A stretch of 49,590 nt of DNA from JAFEDN01 sp963697455 (GCA_963697455.1 CAVOOI010000003.1:1-49590); one strand, 5' to 3'. Numbered from the stretch's first letter, positions 34,815 to 44,557 are shown. Notes: generated from the sequence alone by a model not told the origin. A program made the numbers and translations.

Positions 34815-36161
34815 TTAGGTCAGAGAGCACTTACTGTTAATATGTGCCCTGCAGGCTTCATCGATAAAAGTCGCATAGGGTGATCGCTCATTTTCTTTTA
34901 TTTCGATATATTCTGCAGGGATATATTCGCTTCTAGGTATTAAATCTGGGGTGTGGGAAATTGCTTGAAATGCAATAACCTGTAGACAATATTCGCCTTT
35001 ATTTTCGGGGTTTTCTATAAGCTCGATTCGAGCTTTAGCTTCAAGAAAAATGCCTCGTTTTTCTTTTGCAATATTTGCATCCTTGCTCCAAACTAAATTT
35101 TTTTTATTCATCGCAAAGGCACAAAAAACTCCATTAGAATTTGAGGCACAATCAAAAGCGACATGAACATCAATATAAATATGATCATCTTCAAAGCTAA
35201 TTTGGTGTAGCGCCTCAGAATCTACAGGATGCCAAGGAATAAAATCTGTATTATCAATATTCTTAAATATTCGCCTCATTTCTTCTATTAGCTCAGCTAC
35301 AATTAACTGGTGTCCGAAGCGATTGAGCACATCTGCTTTAGCTTCGTCTTTTACAAAATGCAATATACAGTTGAATCTATTGTCGATAAAAGCTTGTAGT
35401 TGTTGTCTTCGCTCTTGGCATTGATCATATTCTTTTTCTAATGTGGTTTTATATTCAATTAGATTATCAACTTCATTTTTTATTTCGATTAATTTCTCAT
35501 GAGTGATTTCATCACCTGCAGTGTGGGTTAAATGAGATATTCTAGTGTTAATATTTTGAATACTATCAGCAGTATTGATCATTAATTGTTTGCATACTTC
35601 AATTTTATTTTGTTTTTGAGATAAAAAATCGTTCATATCAATCGAAGCAGCTTGATTAATTTTAAACAATACCCCTCGATCTAAATCGAGTGCTAGGGAA
35701 CCATTTGAATAGGTTTTTTGTTTAGTATTTTCTGTATATTTTTGAAAAACAGGTGAGGTGTTGATTAAATCAAAATCATATTCCACAGACAATTGATATT
35801 GGCGGTACAGTCTAGTAGTAATAAGAGATGATAAAATATTTTGTAAGTCAGAAAGCAGTGTAAATAACGCTTTATCATAAGATATTTCAATATCGTTTGG
35901 CTTATAATCATCTTCAAGAATCAATTCAAATCCTTCTAGGTTTTTTCGAGGAAGGATAGTGGGTATAGGTGACATTTTATGCAGCCAGGAAAGTAACGAA
36001 GAGACATTAAAGCGAATTGCTTGCAATAAAATTAATTTCTTTATTAATGCTGGAGTATTGATTTTCTCATCAAGCCCATCTAGAATTTCTAAAAGAATAT
36101 AGCAATCATTTGATGCTTCTTTCAATTCACTTAAAATAATTTCAAAATTGTTCATCATCAC
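34815..36161 (-). CDS. Coiled-coil protein of unknown function (effector-like)
   Basis: A 448-residue hydrophilic protein. Residues 1-120 are helical. A coiled coil spans about 185-265 (KIEVCKQLMINTADSIQNIN through EYDQCQERRQQLQAF). A separate globular C-terminal domain follows from about 280 to 448 (IPWHPVDSEALHQISFEDDHIYIDVHVAFDC...). The C-terminus has a Glu-rich stretch (EYIEIKENERSPY), which can be a type IV secretion feature, but evidence is thin. There is no signal peptide or membrane segment. I recognise no family. The gene is not linked to the thiamine genes (111-nt gap). Confidence 0.6.
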   Translation of the reverse strand: MMMNNFEIILSELKEASNDCYILLEILDGLDEKINTPALIKKLILLQAIRFNVSSLLSWLHKMSPIPTILPRKNLEGFELILEDDYKPNDIEISYDKALFTLLSDLQNILSSLITTRLYRQYQLSVEYDFDLINTSPVFQKYTENTKQKTYSNGSLALDLDRGVLFKINQAASIDMNDFLSQKQNKIEVCKQLMINTADSIQNINTRISHLTHTAGDEITHEKLIEIKNEVDNLIEYKTTLEKEYDQCQERRQQLQAFIDNRFNCILHFVKDEAKADVLNRFGHQLIVAELIEEMRRIFKNIDNTDFIPWHPVDSEALHQISFEDDHIYIDVHVAFDCASNSNGVFCAFAMNKKNLVWSKDANIAKEKRGIFLEAKARIELIENPENKGEYCLQVIAFQAISHTPDLIPRSEYIPAEYIEIKENERSPYATFIDEACRAHINSKCSLT

Positions 36162-36489
36162 AATTAAATATCCAAGTTAGTTAGGTTTTTTGCTTATATT
36201 AGATAGTATAAAACTTTATTGTTAATTAAATCTTAAGTGGTTTATCCATGCGGTTAAGAATTCTGTACATGACAATTTTTTTGTCGTGTCCAAAGAGTTA
36301 AGAATGTGAAAAGGCAGGGTTAATGTCAGCAGGCGCTATAGGGTGCTCTAAAATCAATGGCTTATACCCGGCAGGCGAAATTGTAAACAGGACCGAAGTT
36401 GTTCGCTTTTTTAATTTGCGCAAAAGCTCAGGTTCTGATTAAAATGCTTCTAATTTCTTAAAAATGCATTATAAAAAATGGAGAATAAT
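36162..36489. other. Divergent intergenic region with a hairpin and a possible short ORF
   Basis: The gap before the Sel1 gene carries a hairpin, ACATGACAA (36267-36275) with TTGTCGTGT (36281-36289; one G-T pair). A 39-codon frame (36323-36442, AGGG upstream) has no recognised relatives and is more likely chance. Promoters for both divergent genes should lie here, but I see none with a strong consensus. Confidence 0.45.
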
Positions 36490-37596
36490 ATGCAAAATAA
36501 TGAAGAATTTAAACCAGAAGGACAAGAAACCGAGGATACTCACTTCGCTACGCAAGAAGCTAAAATCACGGCTCTTTTAGAAGAGGTTGCAAGCCTTCAA
36601 CAACAGATTAACAAACAAGAAGCTGCGTTGGCTCAAAATGAATTAATCGTATTCGCGTTGTGTCAGATGCTGGAGCTTCAATCTACTGCGCTGCAGCTAG
36701 AAAGTCCTGAATCACTTATAGTCGAAGAGCGAATTGCTAGAAAGGCAAGGCATGCCTATGAGGAAGGAAACAAGTTTCTTCAGAAATCTGAATTTCGAGC
36801 TGCGCTGCCACATCTTAAATGTGCTGCAGATTTGGGTTATTCACACGCTTACTTATCTTTGGGAAACTTATATAAACAGGCAGCAACCGATGCTGAGCAC
36901 ATAGCACAAAGTCATCACTGGTTCCAGAAAGCAGCTGGCTCTTTTGAATTCTTTAAGGCACAAGCTGAAAAAGGAGACCCAGATGCACAACTTAGTCTGG
37001 GGCGTTGTTACCAATATGGAGTTGGTGTTGAAATAGATTTGCTTGCCGCTTTTCATTGTTTTGAGTTAGCAGCCAAACAAGGAAATGCTCATGCTCAATG
37101 CAATGTGGGAGGTTTTTACCAAAAAGGGGAAGCTGGGATTGAAAAAAATATCGTAAAAGCTGTTCAGTATTGGGAACAAGCAGCGACTCAAGGACATATT
37201 GTTGCTCAATGTAGCTTAGGACGTGTTTACGCGCTTGGCCTTGGGGTTAAAAAAAATCCACAGACCGCTCTTCGTTATTACCAAATGGCTGCAGGTCAGG
37301 GTGACAGAGGTGCACTGTATGACTTAGGGGTTCTTTACATGAAAGGTGACGATGGAATTGAAGAAAATTCTCAAACAGCCTTTCATTATTTTGAATTAGC
37401 TGCTGAAAAAGGATGTATTGAATCTAAAACAGCGATACAAATGTTATTAATGTTAAATCCTAGCCTTCAGACTGTTCATGCTACATGGTCGAATAGTTTT
37501 TCAAATGCGCTTAATCCACAAAATCCTAGAAATCCTTCACCGCGCGCGAGAGGAGACACTGAACAAACCACCCCTAACCAAGGCTTAGACAAATAA
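36490..37596 (+). CDS. Sel1-repeat protein with N-terminal coiled coil
   Basis: A 368-residue protein. Residues ~15-55 form a short coiled coil (ITALLEEVASLQQQINKQE). From about 90 to 320 there are five to six Sel1-type repeats of 36-38 residues (GDPDAQLSLGRCYQYGVGVE; GNAHAQCNVGGFYQKGEAG; GHIVAQCSLGRVYALGLGV; GDRGALYDLGVLYMKGDDG). Sel1 repeats bind partners and occur in Legionella factors such as EnhC and LpnE. Here an effector or scaffold role is inference. There is no signal peptide. GGAG lies 7 nt before the ATG at 36490, preferred over ATG 36478. The next gene starts 62 nt downstream. Confidence 0.85.
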   Translation: MQNNEEFKPEGQETEDTHFATQEAKITALLEEVASLQQQINKQEAALAQNELIVFALCQMLELQSTALQLESPESLIVEERIARKARHAYEEGNKFLQKSEFRAALPHLKCAADLGYSHAYLSLGNLYKQAATDAEHIAQSHHWFQKAAGSFEFFKAQAEKGDPDAQLSLGRCYQYGVGVEIDLLAAFHCFELAAKQGNAHAQCNVGGFYQKGEAGIEKNIVKAVQYWEQAATQGHIVAQCSLGRVYALGLGVKKNPQTALRYYQMAAGQGDRGALYDLGVLYMKGDDGIEENSQTAFHYFELAAEKGCIESKTAIQMLLMLNPSLQTVHATWSNSFSNALNPQNPRNPSPRARGDTEQTTPNQGLDK

Positions 37597-37658
37597 AAAT
37601 TGTGCTTTCAGTGAGTATATTAATTATTCAAGCCTATCAGTAATAAGTAGAGGTAAAA

Positions 37659-39038
37659 ATGATAACATCGATAGAATGGACTTCTGACAGTGAGTACAGA
37701 CAAATTATTGAGACGCTACAAGATTTAAAAAGCAAAAGCTGGATGTTGGATGGAGAAACGACGCGTGTTGGTTTCAATGCGTCTTTGCAGCAAGTTCTGA
37801 ATAATATTGAAGAATGGGAATTATCCAGATTTTATCAATGCGTTGGACAAAAAGTCGATAGAGAAGTCGATCCATTGACTTCGGAAGAGCATATTTTAAC
37901 CTCTCTTTTTTTTGCTTCTCTGGCCAGCTTAAGCAAAATTTTATTGAGAGAGGGTGATGAGACTTCGCTAAAACGAATGATGGAAGTTGTTTTTAAAAAA
38001 TTGAATCCGGAAAAATTCCAAGATGACGGTTATGGTTTGGATGCGCTTTTTTCAATTGTTCTCAATACATTAATAAAAGCATCCAAAGAAAATCCCCAAG
38101 ATGAAACGCTTATTGAAAAATGTGGCGTCTATCTAAAAATAATGAGTGAGAAAAAAAAGCTTCCCTGTAATGATGGCTTCAGTTTTTATTTCGGTAAAAC
38201 ACGAATGCATGATTACTATTGTTTACTTACCGCACTTCAAGGTGAAGACCAACGATACACAGCTTTGCGTTATGAGTTTATTCTAAAAATTCTGGATTTA
38301 CTGACTCAATTAGTATCAGCTGCAGGTAAAATAATAGAGCCGTCAGGAGAATTTATTCGTGAATTAATTACTGCAGAACTCAATTTCGCTGGATCAGCAA
38401 CACTAACTAGTCCGAATAGACTTTTTTGTCAAGATTACGGAGGATTCCTTTGCGTACGATTATATGCGCTTTTTGAACAACTGCGATTTAGTTTCTTTTT
38501 ACGGTCAAGTCAATGGAATTCAGCGTTACTCGAGATTGATTCAATAATCGATCAATGCATCGAGGATTTGTGCGAATTCAGTCAGGCAGGAGAAGATGAT
38601 AGTACCAAAAAGTTGTACCTTTCAGCAATTATTACGATTTGGCTATTCCTTGTCTATTCCAGTCCTAACCCATGTTCCCAGATTTCTGAATCGTTTAGTC
38701 AACTAATTAATTCTTTCCCACATTATTCCGCTCTCCACTTATCTTCTAAAAAAGAAATGGAGTTAATAACAAAACACCTGCATTTTTTAAAGATTTTTTT
38801 AACTCATCCTTTGATATCAAGTCATAGAGATATCCAATCCATTAAGCCACAACTCCTGGAACTTTATGAAAAAAATTTGGGTTATCTCAGTAAGGTTTAT
38901 CGACGTTATCAAAAAGAAATGAACATCGGTATTCAACGTCACGGTGTTTTTAACCATCAACAATCTAGGCCTTTTTTGCAAAATGACCCTGAGGAACCAA
39001 AAAATCTGATTCCAGCGGGTGGTCTTAATATGACTTAA
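37659..39038 (+). CDS. Helical protein of unknown function (effector-like)
   Basis: A 459-residue, mainly helical cytosolic-type protein with no membrane segment or signal peptide. AGAGG lies about six bases before the ATG. Regular heptad-like segments (EHILTSLFFASLASLSKILL; FEQLRFSFFLRSSQWNSALL) suggest a helical-repeat solenoid. The tail is Gln/Pro/Asn-rich. It follows the Sel1-repeat gene on the same strand and may share its transcript. I cannot name a family or function. Neighbouring Sel1, coiled-coil and unknown genes suggest an accessory effector-like cluster. Confidence 0.6.
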   Translation: MITSIEWTSDSEYRQIIETLQDLKSKSWMLDGETTRVGFNASLQQVLNNIEEWELSRFYQCVGQKVDREVDPLTSEEHILTSLFFASLASLSKILLREGDETSLKRMMEVVFKKLNPEKFQDDGYGLDALFSIVLNTLIKASKENPQDETLIEKCGVYLKIMSEKKKLPCNDGFSFYFGKTRMHDYYCLLTALQGEDQRYTALRYEFILKILDLLTQLVSAAGKIIEPSGEFIRELITAELNFAGSATLTSPNRLFCQDYGGFLCVRLYALFEQLRFSFFLRSSQWNSALLEIDSIIDQCIEDLCEFSQAGEDDSTKKLYLSAIITIWLFLVYSSPNPCSQISESFSQLINSFPHYSALHLSSKKEMELITKHLHFLKIFLTHPLISSHRDIQSIKPQLLELYEKNLGYLSKVYRRYQKEMNIGIQRHGVFNHQQSRPFLQNDPEEPKNLIPAGGLNMT

Positions 39039-39121
39039 TCTAATTTAACCAAAGGTAACGATGTCATGATTTTTTTCTAAGCTTCAATTCTCTGAATGTA
39101 GCGCATTCTTTGTAGCCGATT

Positions 39122-39481
39122 TTGTATAAAGCGGATAACCTTAATGAGATGCTTGTAACACAGGGGAAACCATTTGCTTATTTTATCAATGATGAATTAA
39201 ACCAAATAAAAGGTGGATGTTCAGGTTATATTTATTATGGATGTTTTTACGTTGACTTATTATGGGTTGATCAATCCTTGCGGGAAAAGCAATACGGCAC
39301 TCAATTGATGAAGGAAGCGGAAAAATTAGCAAATGAAAATCACTGTAATTTTATTGCAGTTAATACGATGGATTTTGAGGCTTTGGAATTTTATAAAAAA
39401 TTAGGTTTTGCTGTTGAATTTGAGAGACTTGGATTTGACAGAGATTCAGTTATGTATTTTTTACGTAAAAATATTGGATAG
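39122..39481 (+). CDS. GNAT acetyltransferase, N-terminally truncated
   Basis: The GNAT core is clear: GGCSGYIYYGCFYVDLLWVDQSLREKQYGTQLMKEAEKLA gives strands 2-4 and the acetyl-CoA loop (R-x-x-x-Y-G, degraded from the usual R-x-x-G-x-G/A), then AVNTMDFEALEFYKKLGF. Full-length relatives have about 20 more N-terminal residues; here only a TTG start is available and an in-frame TAG lies nine bases upstream. Likely a broken or shortened gene. Two further GNAT fragments lie just downstream. Confidence 0.62.
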   Translation: MYKADNLNEMLVTQGKPFAYFINDELNQIKGGCSGYIYYGCFYVDLLWVDQSLREKQYGTQLMKEAEKLANENHCNFIAVNTMDFEALEFYKKLGFAVEFERLGFDRDSVMYFLRKNIG

Positions 39482-39495
39482 ATACGAAGTTAATC

Positions 39496-39724
39496 ATTTG
39501 TGAATTAAGGCTCGCAGATGAAATTTCTTAGATGCAATGCAGCGTAGTAAATCATTATATGATCCATGGAACAGTTTGTAGAATTTTATCATCGATATAA
39601 AAGGAATTGGACAAACGATGATTGAATGGGCCGTAAATAAAGCAAGAGAAGAGGGTCTCATGTTATCCAACTAACTACAGAAAAAAAACGTCCTGAAGCT
39701 TTAGGGTTTTATAATAAACAATGA
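39496..39724 (+). pseudogene. Fused fragments of GNAT acetyltransferases
   Basis: Reading across frames, 39502-39590 gives ELRLADEIS, FLDAMQRSKSLYDPWNSL and EFYHRYK, an N-terminal GNAT piece. 39598-39724 gives GIGQTMIEWAVNKAREEGL and then, one register over, VIQLTTEKKRPEALGFYNKQ, a C-terminal piece from a different GNAT subtype. At least three frame breaks and an internal TAG are needed. Not functional. Confidence 0.7.
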
Positions 39725-39738
39725 CTCCAATTATCGGT

Positions 39739-39849
39739 CTATAAGGCATTACTATCTCCTAAATTAAGCATATTGCTTAGTCGATATTGATAAATATCTT
39801 CCACCGTTAATACCGGTAAATGATGACGCTGTGCATACTGACAGGCTTG
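39739..39849 (-). pseudogene. C-terminal remnant of a RibB-like synthase
   Basis: A 36-codon minus-strand frame, QYAQRHHLPVLTVEDIYQYR followed by LSNMLNLG, matches the C-terminus of 3,4-dihydroxy-2-butanone-4-phosphate synthase (RibB/RibBA: A-x-x-H-x-x-P-x-x-x-I-x-D-L-x-x-Y-R). The rest of the gene is absent; the neighbouring leftward gene at 39862-40959 is not RibB-like. Confidence 0.6.
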
Positions 39850-39861
39850 CCTGGCGTACCA

Positions 39862-40959
39862 CTATTCCCATCTGTGTTGATGCGTTAGATGCCTATTTCT
39901 ATCTAAAGCTTCATGCATTACATCCGGCATGAATAATGGCCCCGTTTCTATCTCTAATGCATTACAGGCTTCATATAAATGTACTATCATCCAATAAGGA
40001 ATAAACCCATTAGCAGGAAAAATTGATTTAGAATCGCGTACGCTTACACTATATCCAATATCAACATCAAATCCTAATTTTGTTAAGAAATGAATTCCCG
40101 GGCAAAAAGTATTCACATTCAATCCACCTGTCGCAATAGCAGCAGGTCTAATTCTTTTAAGTAGGGAATGGCGGAATTTACTTGATTGAATTAATTTAAC
40201 CGCTTTATTCGTGTTGTCCGAATCGTCAATTTTTAAGTTATCAGAAGCACAATAATGTCGGTCGAGTACCTCAAATCCTAGGTTGACTTTATAACGATTA
40301 AAATAATAATGATCATAAAAAGTTTCTAATATAATTTTTTGGTTTTTTTCTGTAAGGTTATTCCAGCAAAGAATAATATTCTCAATTTCCTTAAGCCTTT
40401 GTTGATTTTCAGCTCGTAACCATTCAATGGTGGGTCTAAAGGATTCTGAATTTATGAAACATGTTTCTTCGATAAAGTCAAAAAGTAACCTCTCTAAATT
40501 AAATCCAAAAGGATATTCTATTATTTTTGATTTCTGGTTATTGTCTAAAAGGAAAGGATCAGTCAAAGTAAAAAGTCCTTGATCTTCCATCTCATCACGA
40601 ATCCTTAAAGAGAAATGAGTGGGAACAAAAGTAGTTGGGGAATAAATGCATAGATTTTTATCATTGAATTCGGAATGATAAATTTTAAATCTCAGATCGG
40701 GCTCTTTGCCAATTATTTCACTTACTAATTTTATAGCAGGATCGAATTTTGGTTCAATCTTGTAATCGCTTTTTTCTTTTTTTACGTCAAATAATAGAGA
40801 TGAAGTTTCTTTTATGAAAGGATTTTTTGTAGAAATATAAAACTGATAAGGATGAAAGTATTGTTGTAAAAAATTTCTCAAGATAGAACAAGTATGAAAA
40901 GCGTTATAATTTTTTTTTGAATATTTTATTATGCGCTGCTTGCCAGAAAAAAATCCCAT
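39862..40959 (-). CDS. Hypothetical protein, possibly effector-like
   Basis: A 365-residue soluble protein with no clear family. It is rich in Tyr, Phe, Asn and His and lacks a signal peptide. A helical middle region (ENQQRLKEIENIILCWNNL) and a beta-rich C-terminal region (RPAAIATGGLNVNTFCPGIHFLTKLGFDVDIGYSV) are visible. The frame is intact although the region is decayed. It runs toward the RibB remnant and away from the IS66 element, which may have brought it in. No function is proposed. Confidence 0.5.
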   Translation of the reverse strand: MGFFSGKQRIIKYSKKNYNAFHTCSILRNFLQQYFHPYQFYISTKNPFIKETSSLLFDVKKEKSDYKIEPKFDPAIKLVSEIIGKEPDLRFKIYHSEFNDKNLCIYSPTTFVPTHFSLRIRDEMEDQGLFTLTDPFLLDNNQKSKIIEYPFGFNLERLLFDFIEETCFINSESFRPTIEWLRAENQQRLKEIENIILCWNNLTEKNQKIILETFYDHYYFNRYKVNLGFEVLDRHYCASDNLKIDDSDNTNKAVKLIQSSKFRHSLLKRIRPAAIATGGLNVNTFCPGIHFLTKLGFDVDIGYSVSVRDSKSIFPANGFIPYWMIVHLYEACNALEIETGPLFMPDVMHEALDRNRHLTHQHRWE

Positions 40960-41131
40960 AACTATGCCTAAAATTATACATTGGCGCTCAATCCTACAGG
41001 TGAGTTAGCCTGGATATCTCATGAAATACCCAGGTTAGTTTGTAAACGTTCTGGTAAACACATCTTATAATCAATAAAACTTTCCTGCAATCTTTATCTC
41101 ACAATTAACCAATTAACAAAGGATATTGAAG

Positions 41132-41443
41132 GTGAATAAAGAAGAACAAGAATCACGATATAAAAAATGGCGAGATTTAATCGATGAGCAAGAAGTAAGC
41201 GGACTAACGCAAGGAGAATTCTGCAAAGAACGAAACGTATCATCAGCGCAACTAAGTTACTACCGTGGTATTCTTAAACCAAAGAAAATACAAGCTGGAA
41301 CATTTTCACCAGTTACAATTAAACAACCATCATCAATAAAAGATATTCGCATAACATTGCCGAATGGATTTCAATGTGTATTTCCATCTGATCTAAATGC
41401 GGTGCAAATAAAAGAATGGATTATGGTGTTATTATCATGCTGA
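41132..41443 (+). CDS. tnpA: IS66 accessory protein TnpA
   Basis: A 103-residue protein with the helix-turn-helix characteristic of IS66 orfA: WRDLIDEQEVSGLTQGEFCK then ERNVSSAQLSYYR. The GTG at 41132 is preferred over the upstream TTG, since AAGGATATTGAAG gives a ribosome site. It is intact, whereas tnpB and tnpC are not, so the element is unlikely to transpose by itself. Stop at 41441-41443 overlaps the tnpB ATG at 41437. Confidence 0.88.
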   Translation: MNKEEQESRYKKWRDLIDEQEVSGLTQGEFCKERNVSSAQLSYYRGILKPKKIQAGTFSPVTIKQPSSIKDIRITLPNGFQCVFPSDLNAVQIKEWIMVLLSC

Positions 41444-41786
41444 TACCTGAAAATATTAAAATTTATTTTTATACGCAGCCGGTAGATATGAGGAAATCGA
41501 TTGATACTTATGCGTGCTCGTTGCAGAAATATTCAAAAAAATCCGACAGACGGCAGTTTATTTTTATTTCGCGGTAAAAGCGGTAACAAACTCAAAGCGG
41601 GCTCTATTATGAGCTAAACTGTTTTACCTTATGGTACAGGAGGTTAGAAAGAGGCGGTTTGTTTTTGCACGCGATCAGATGGGTGCATTGATGATGAGTC
41701 GCGAGCATTTTAAGTGGTTATTAGCGAGCGATAAATATACAAATTTAGGCGCAATGAAGCCGAGTCAACTTGAAAGTTTTTGTTAG
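41437..41786 (+). pseudogene. tnpB: IS66 TnpB with multiple frameshifts
   Basis: Reading across registers gives IPENIKIYFYTQPVDMRKSID, then CVLVAEIFKKNPTDGSLFLF and RGKSGNKLKA, then FTLWYRRLERG and ARDQMGALMMSREHFKWLLA to the stop at 41784-41786. These are the classic IS66 Orf2 blocks (the PVDMRKSID motif is diagnostic). At least three single-base frame changes interrupt it. Confidence 0.85.
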
Positions 41787-41829
41787 AAAAATCCTCGTAA
41801 AAATAGCTGATATTTGCTAAATTACGCGC

Positions 41830-43345
41830 ATGGAAATGACAATAAAAGCCATTCAAAAATCACCTGAAAAATTTTATCAAATGCTTTGTTGAATCGCAAG
41901 CTGAGCTAGCGTCTTATAAATTAAAATACGCTAACCTGCTTGAAGAAATTCGGTTAGCCAAGCAATATCGATTTGGATCATCTTCAGGGAAAAATATTTT
42001 ACAATCGGATTTATTTGATGAAGCAGGCATTGAGTTGCCAGAAGAAGTTAAAGAGCAACTCAGTGATGAGATTGAAGTTAAATCGCATGTTCGAAAAAAA
42101 CATCCCGTACGTCGTCCACTGCCAGCTTATCTTCCGCGAGAAATTGTAGTGCATGATATTTCTGAAACAGAAAAGATATGTGGCGGCGAACATATTGTGC
42201 GAATAGGCGAAGAAATATCTGAGCAATTAAAATATATTCCAGCAACAATTAGCGTCATTCAACATGTAAGACCAAAGTATGCATGTAAACCTTGTCAGGA
42301 AAATGTCAAGATTGCAACGATGCCAACATTATTACTACAAAAAAGCATTGCGACTCCTGAATTAGTTGCTCATATCATTATCGCAAAATATTGTGACCAA
42401 CCTACCACTCTATCGACAAGAAGGGATGTGGCAACGCATGGAAATTGATAGGCCGCGCAGCAGTTTGTGTGGATGGATATTAAAAGTGGCAGAATTATGC
42501 GAACCCCTTATTAAACTTCTACAAAAAAATATTGTTGCAAATGATTATGTGCAAGTCGATGAAACAATAGTTCAAGTATTAAATGAAATTGGACGTGATA
42601 ACCAAACAAAATCGTATATGTGGGTATATCGTGCCGGAGAGGATAAGCCTAGCATTGTTTATGAATATCAAGAAACGCGTGGTGGATATCATGCACAACA
42701 ATTTCTTGCTGGATTTAAAGGTTATTTACAAAGTGATGCATTTTCTGGTTATAACTGGGCACTAAACGACAACAATATCATTTCTGTTGGTTGTCATGCA
42801 CATGCAAGAAGGCCGTTTGCGGAATTAGCGAAATCCAATAAAAACTCTGGGCTTTCTCATGAAGCACTTAAATTTTATCGTAAGTTATACGCGGTGGAAA
42901 AAGATGCGCGAGATAATCAATTATCAGCAGAAGCATGTTATCAATTATGACTAGAAAAATCTGTACGATACTTGCTGCATTTAAAAAATGGCTAGATCAT
43001 CATCTACCGAAAACTTCAGAACAAGGTACGATTGGCAAAGCCATTCGTTATTGTTTATCACACTGGAATGAATTAAATAATTATCTTAAAGATGGTCGAA
43101 TCGAGATAGATAATAATTTAGTTGAAAATGCTATTCGTCCTTTCGCTCTTGGACGCACAAATTGGATGTTCAATGCAAGTCCTTCTGGCGCTAAAGCTGG
43201 TGCAACATTTTTCTCTCTGATAGAAACATGTAAAGCAAATAATGTTGAGCCGTATCAATATTTTTGTGCAATGTTAAATTGCATTCGTGAATGTAAAACA
43301 GATGAGGATTATCGCGAGTTGTTGCCGCAGTTTATAAAGCATTAA
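41830..43345 (+). pseudogene. tnpC: IS66 transposase TnpC with multiple frameshifts
   Basis: The transposase is spread over frames starting at ATG 41830. Early stops cut the N-terminal helical part (ATG AAA...CTTTGTTGA near 41890). It then runs 42035-42448 (zinc-finger region, CKPCQENVKIA), changes register near 42395 to 42366-42950 (YVQVDETIVQVLNE is the first catalytic Asp, FKGYLQSDAFSGYNW the second), and changes again near 42940 to 42935-43345 (DNNLVENAIRPFALGRTNW contains the catalytic Glu). All catalytic blocks remain recognisable, so decay is recent. Confidence 0.85.
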
Positions 43346-43549
43346 TCATTTCAACAATATGGTTTGGCTAAAGTTTTCATCTTGCATGTAGTTTGTGTAG
43401 TATATACAATGTACAAAATAATAAAATTAAGCGTTTGTCTTAACAAGATCAGGGATAATTGTAAGCTAAAACAAGAACCTACTATTGTAAATGCGATTTT
43501 GCTACTTTCAATTACTACATGCATAAAAAGCGAATTTTAGAGATAAAAT

Positions 43550-44164
43550 ATGAATGATTATTTTCAAACAGATTCAATAGATAGTAAATTTCTCGACGAA
43601 AAACAATCAATGTTTGTCGCTCAAGTTGAATTAATTTTAAAGGAGCACGCACCACAATTCGATCCAGCAGATACAATCTTAACTTGTGAAGGAAAAGAAC
43701 TAATAATAATTATTATTAGAAATAAAAAATTATCTAACATATCACTGGTTATAAGCTATAGTACTGTGTCTATCGGAACAGGTTGGGCGCAAGTTAATAA
43801 CTTGGAGTATCATGACGATCTTGATGATGGTTTCAGTGAAAAATATTTTTTTGAATTAGATTACAATAATCTCAATGATAGAAATGATGCTGCTCTTAAT
43901 TTCATAAGGCAGCAGTTAGAAAGAGAAATTTATCTTAAAGTAACCTATCTAAATTCTATAGCAACAAAAATAAATTACTTAGTAAAAGCAAAAGATAATA
44001 ATTATCAAGAAATTGGTAGAGTAAAATTATGTAAACTTGGATGTATTGATCTTTTCAGAAAGAAAGAAACCAAAACTTATAAGACAACTATTTTGGAAAA
44101 GAATGACCTTGTAAATAAAATAAAAAGAGCAGATAAAATCTCCAATCTGTCGCAATTTAAATAA
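43550..44164 (+). CDS. Hypothetical soluble protein
   Basis: A 204-residue protein with alternating Ile/Val-rich beta segments (ELIIIIIRNKKLSNISLVISY; VSIGTGWAQVNNLEYHDD) and an acidic stretch, then a basic tail rich in Lys. No family recognised. AGAG lies about ten bases before the ATG. It lies between the degenerate IS66 element and a transposase fragment, so may be a cargo gene or remain from before the insertion. Confidence 0.55.
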   Translation: MNDYFQTDSIDSKFLDEKQSMFVAQVELILKEHAPQFDPADTILTCEGKELIIIIIRNKKLSNISLVISYSTVSIGTGWAQVNNLEYHDDLDDGFSEKYFFELDYNNLNDRNDAALNFIRQQLEREIYLKVTYLNSIATKINYLVKAKDNNYQEIGRVKLCKLGCIDLFRKKETKTYKTTILEKNDLVNKIKRADKISNLSQFK

Positions 44165-44201
44165 TCCATATTTCATTTAGCAGCAACCTATCAATATTAA
44201 G

Positions 44202-44229
44202 TCGTTCGCTAATGTAGATTGGCGAACGA
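44202..44229. repeat. Inverted repeat after the hypothetical gene
   Basis: TCGTTCGC (44202-44209) and GCGAACGA (44222-44229) form a perfect stem with an inner AAT/ATT pairing. No T-run follows, so it is more likely an RNA stabiliser or a mobile-element end than a terminator. Confidence 0.45.
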
Positions 44230-44338
44230 TTACGTGAGTTTGGTACTTTTGATAACCATTAGAGCGGGTAACCTTACTTTTTTCAATTGCGCATTTTGGG
44301 GGTCCTAACCAAGACTTGATGTTGACTCAGTAATTTAA

Positions 44339-44557
44339 CTATTTGAAGCGGGGATCCAACGATATAAAGTGGGTACAGATACTCCAAGATTTTTGATTTA
44401 GCCTTCGAACCACTGATTTCCGATGCAAACCATATTCCCCGCAAAGCCTATCTAAAATCTGAGTTTTGAGCGATCGGCTTTTGGAATAGAGGTAAATTCG
44501 TTGTAATTGATCAATGGGGTGCTGCTTGTTAACCCTCTTTTTCATGGTTGATTCCAA
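44339..44557 (-). pseudogene. N-terminal fragment of an integrase-type transposase
   Basis: A 72-codon frame with IDQLQRIYLYSKSRSLKTQI followed by LDRLCGEYGLHRKSVVRRLNQ, the helix-turn-helix start of the DDE integrase/transposase family (usually KTQILDEFC-x4-HRKYAIRLL). The catalytic domain is absent. No terminal repeats were resolved. Confidence 0.68.

Larger units (their letters stand above)
41132..43345 (+). mobile_element. Degenerate IS66-family insertion sequence
   Basis: The tnpA-tnpB-tnpC gene order of IS66 is present. All three genes are on the plus strand, with tnpB overlapping the end of tnpA. tnpA is intact; tnpB and tnpC each carry several frame breaks. I could not define terminal inverted repeats or target duplications, so the boundaries given are those of the genes. 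Confidence 0.85.

Noticed and set aside
36323..36442. 39-codon ORF with AGGG upstream ahead of the Sel1 gene
   Set aside because: No family resemblance or coding bias; could easily be chance in a region that must hold promoters.
41041..41065. gtaaacgttctggtaaacac as IS66 left inverted repeat
   Set aside because: IS66 ends do start with GTAA, but no matching inverted copy was found after 43345, so the boundary is unsupported.
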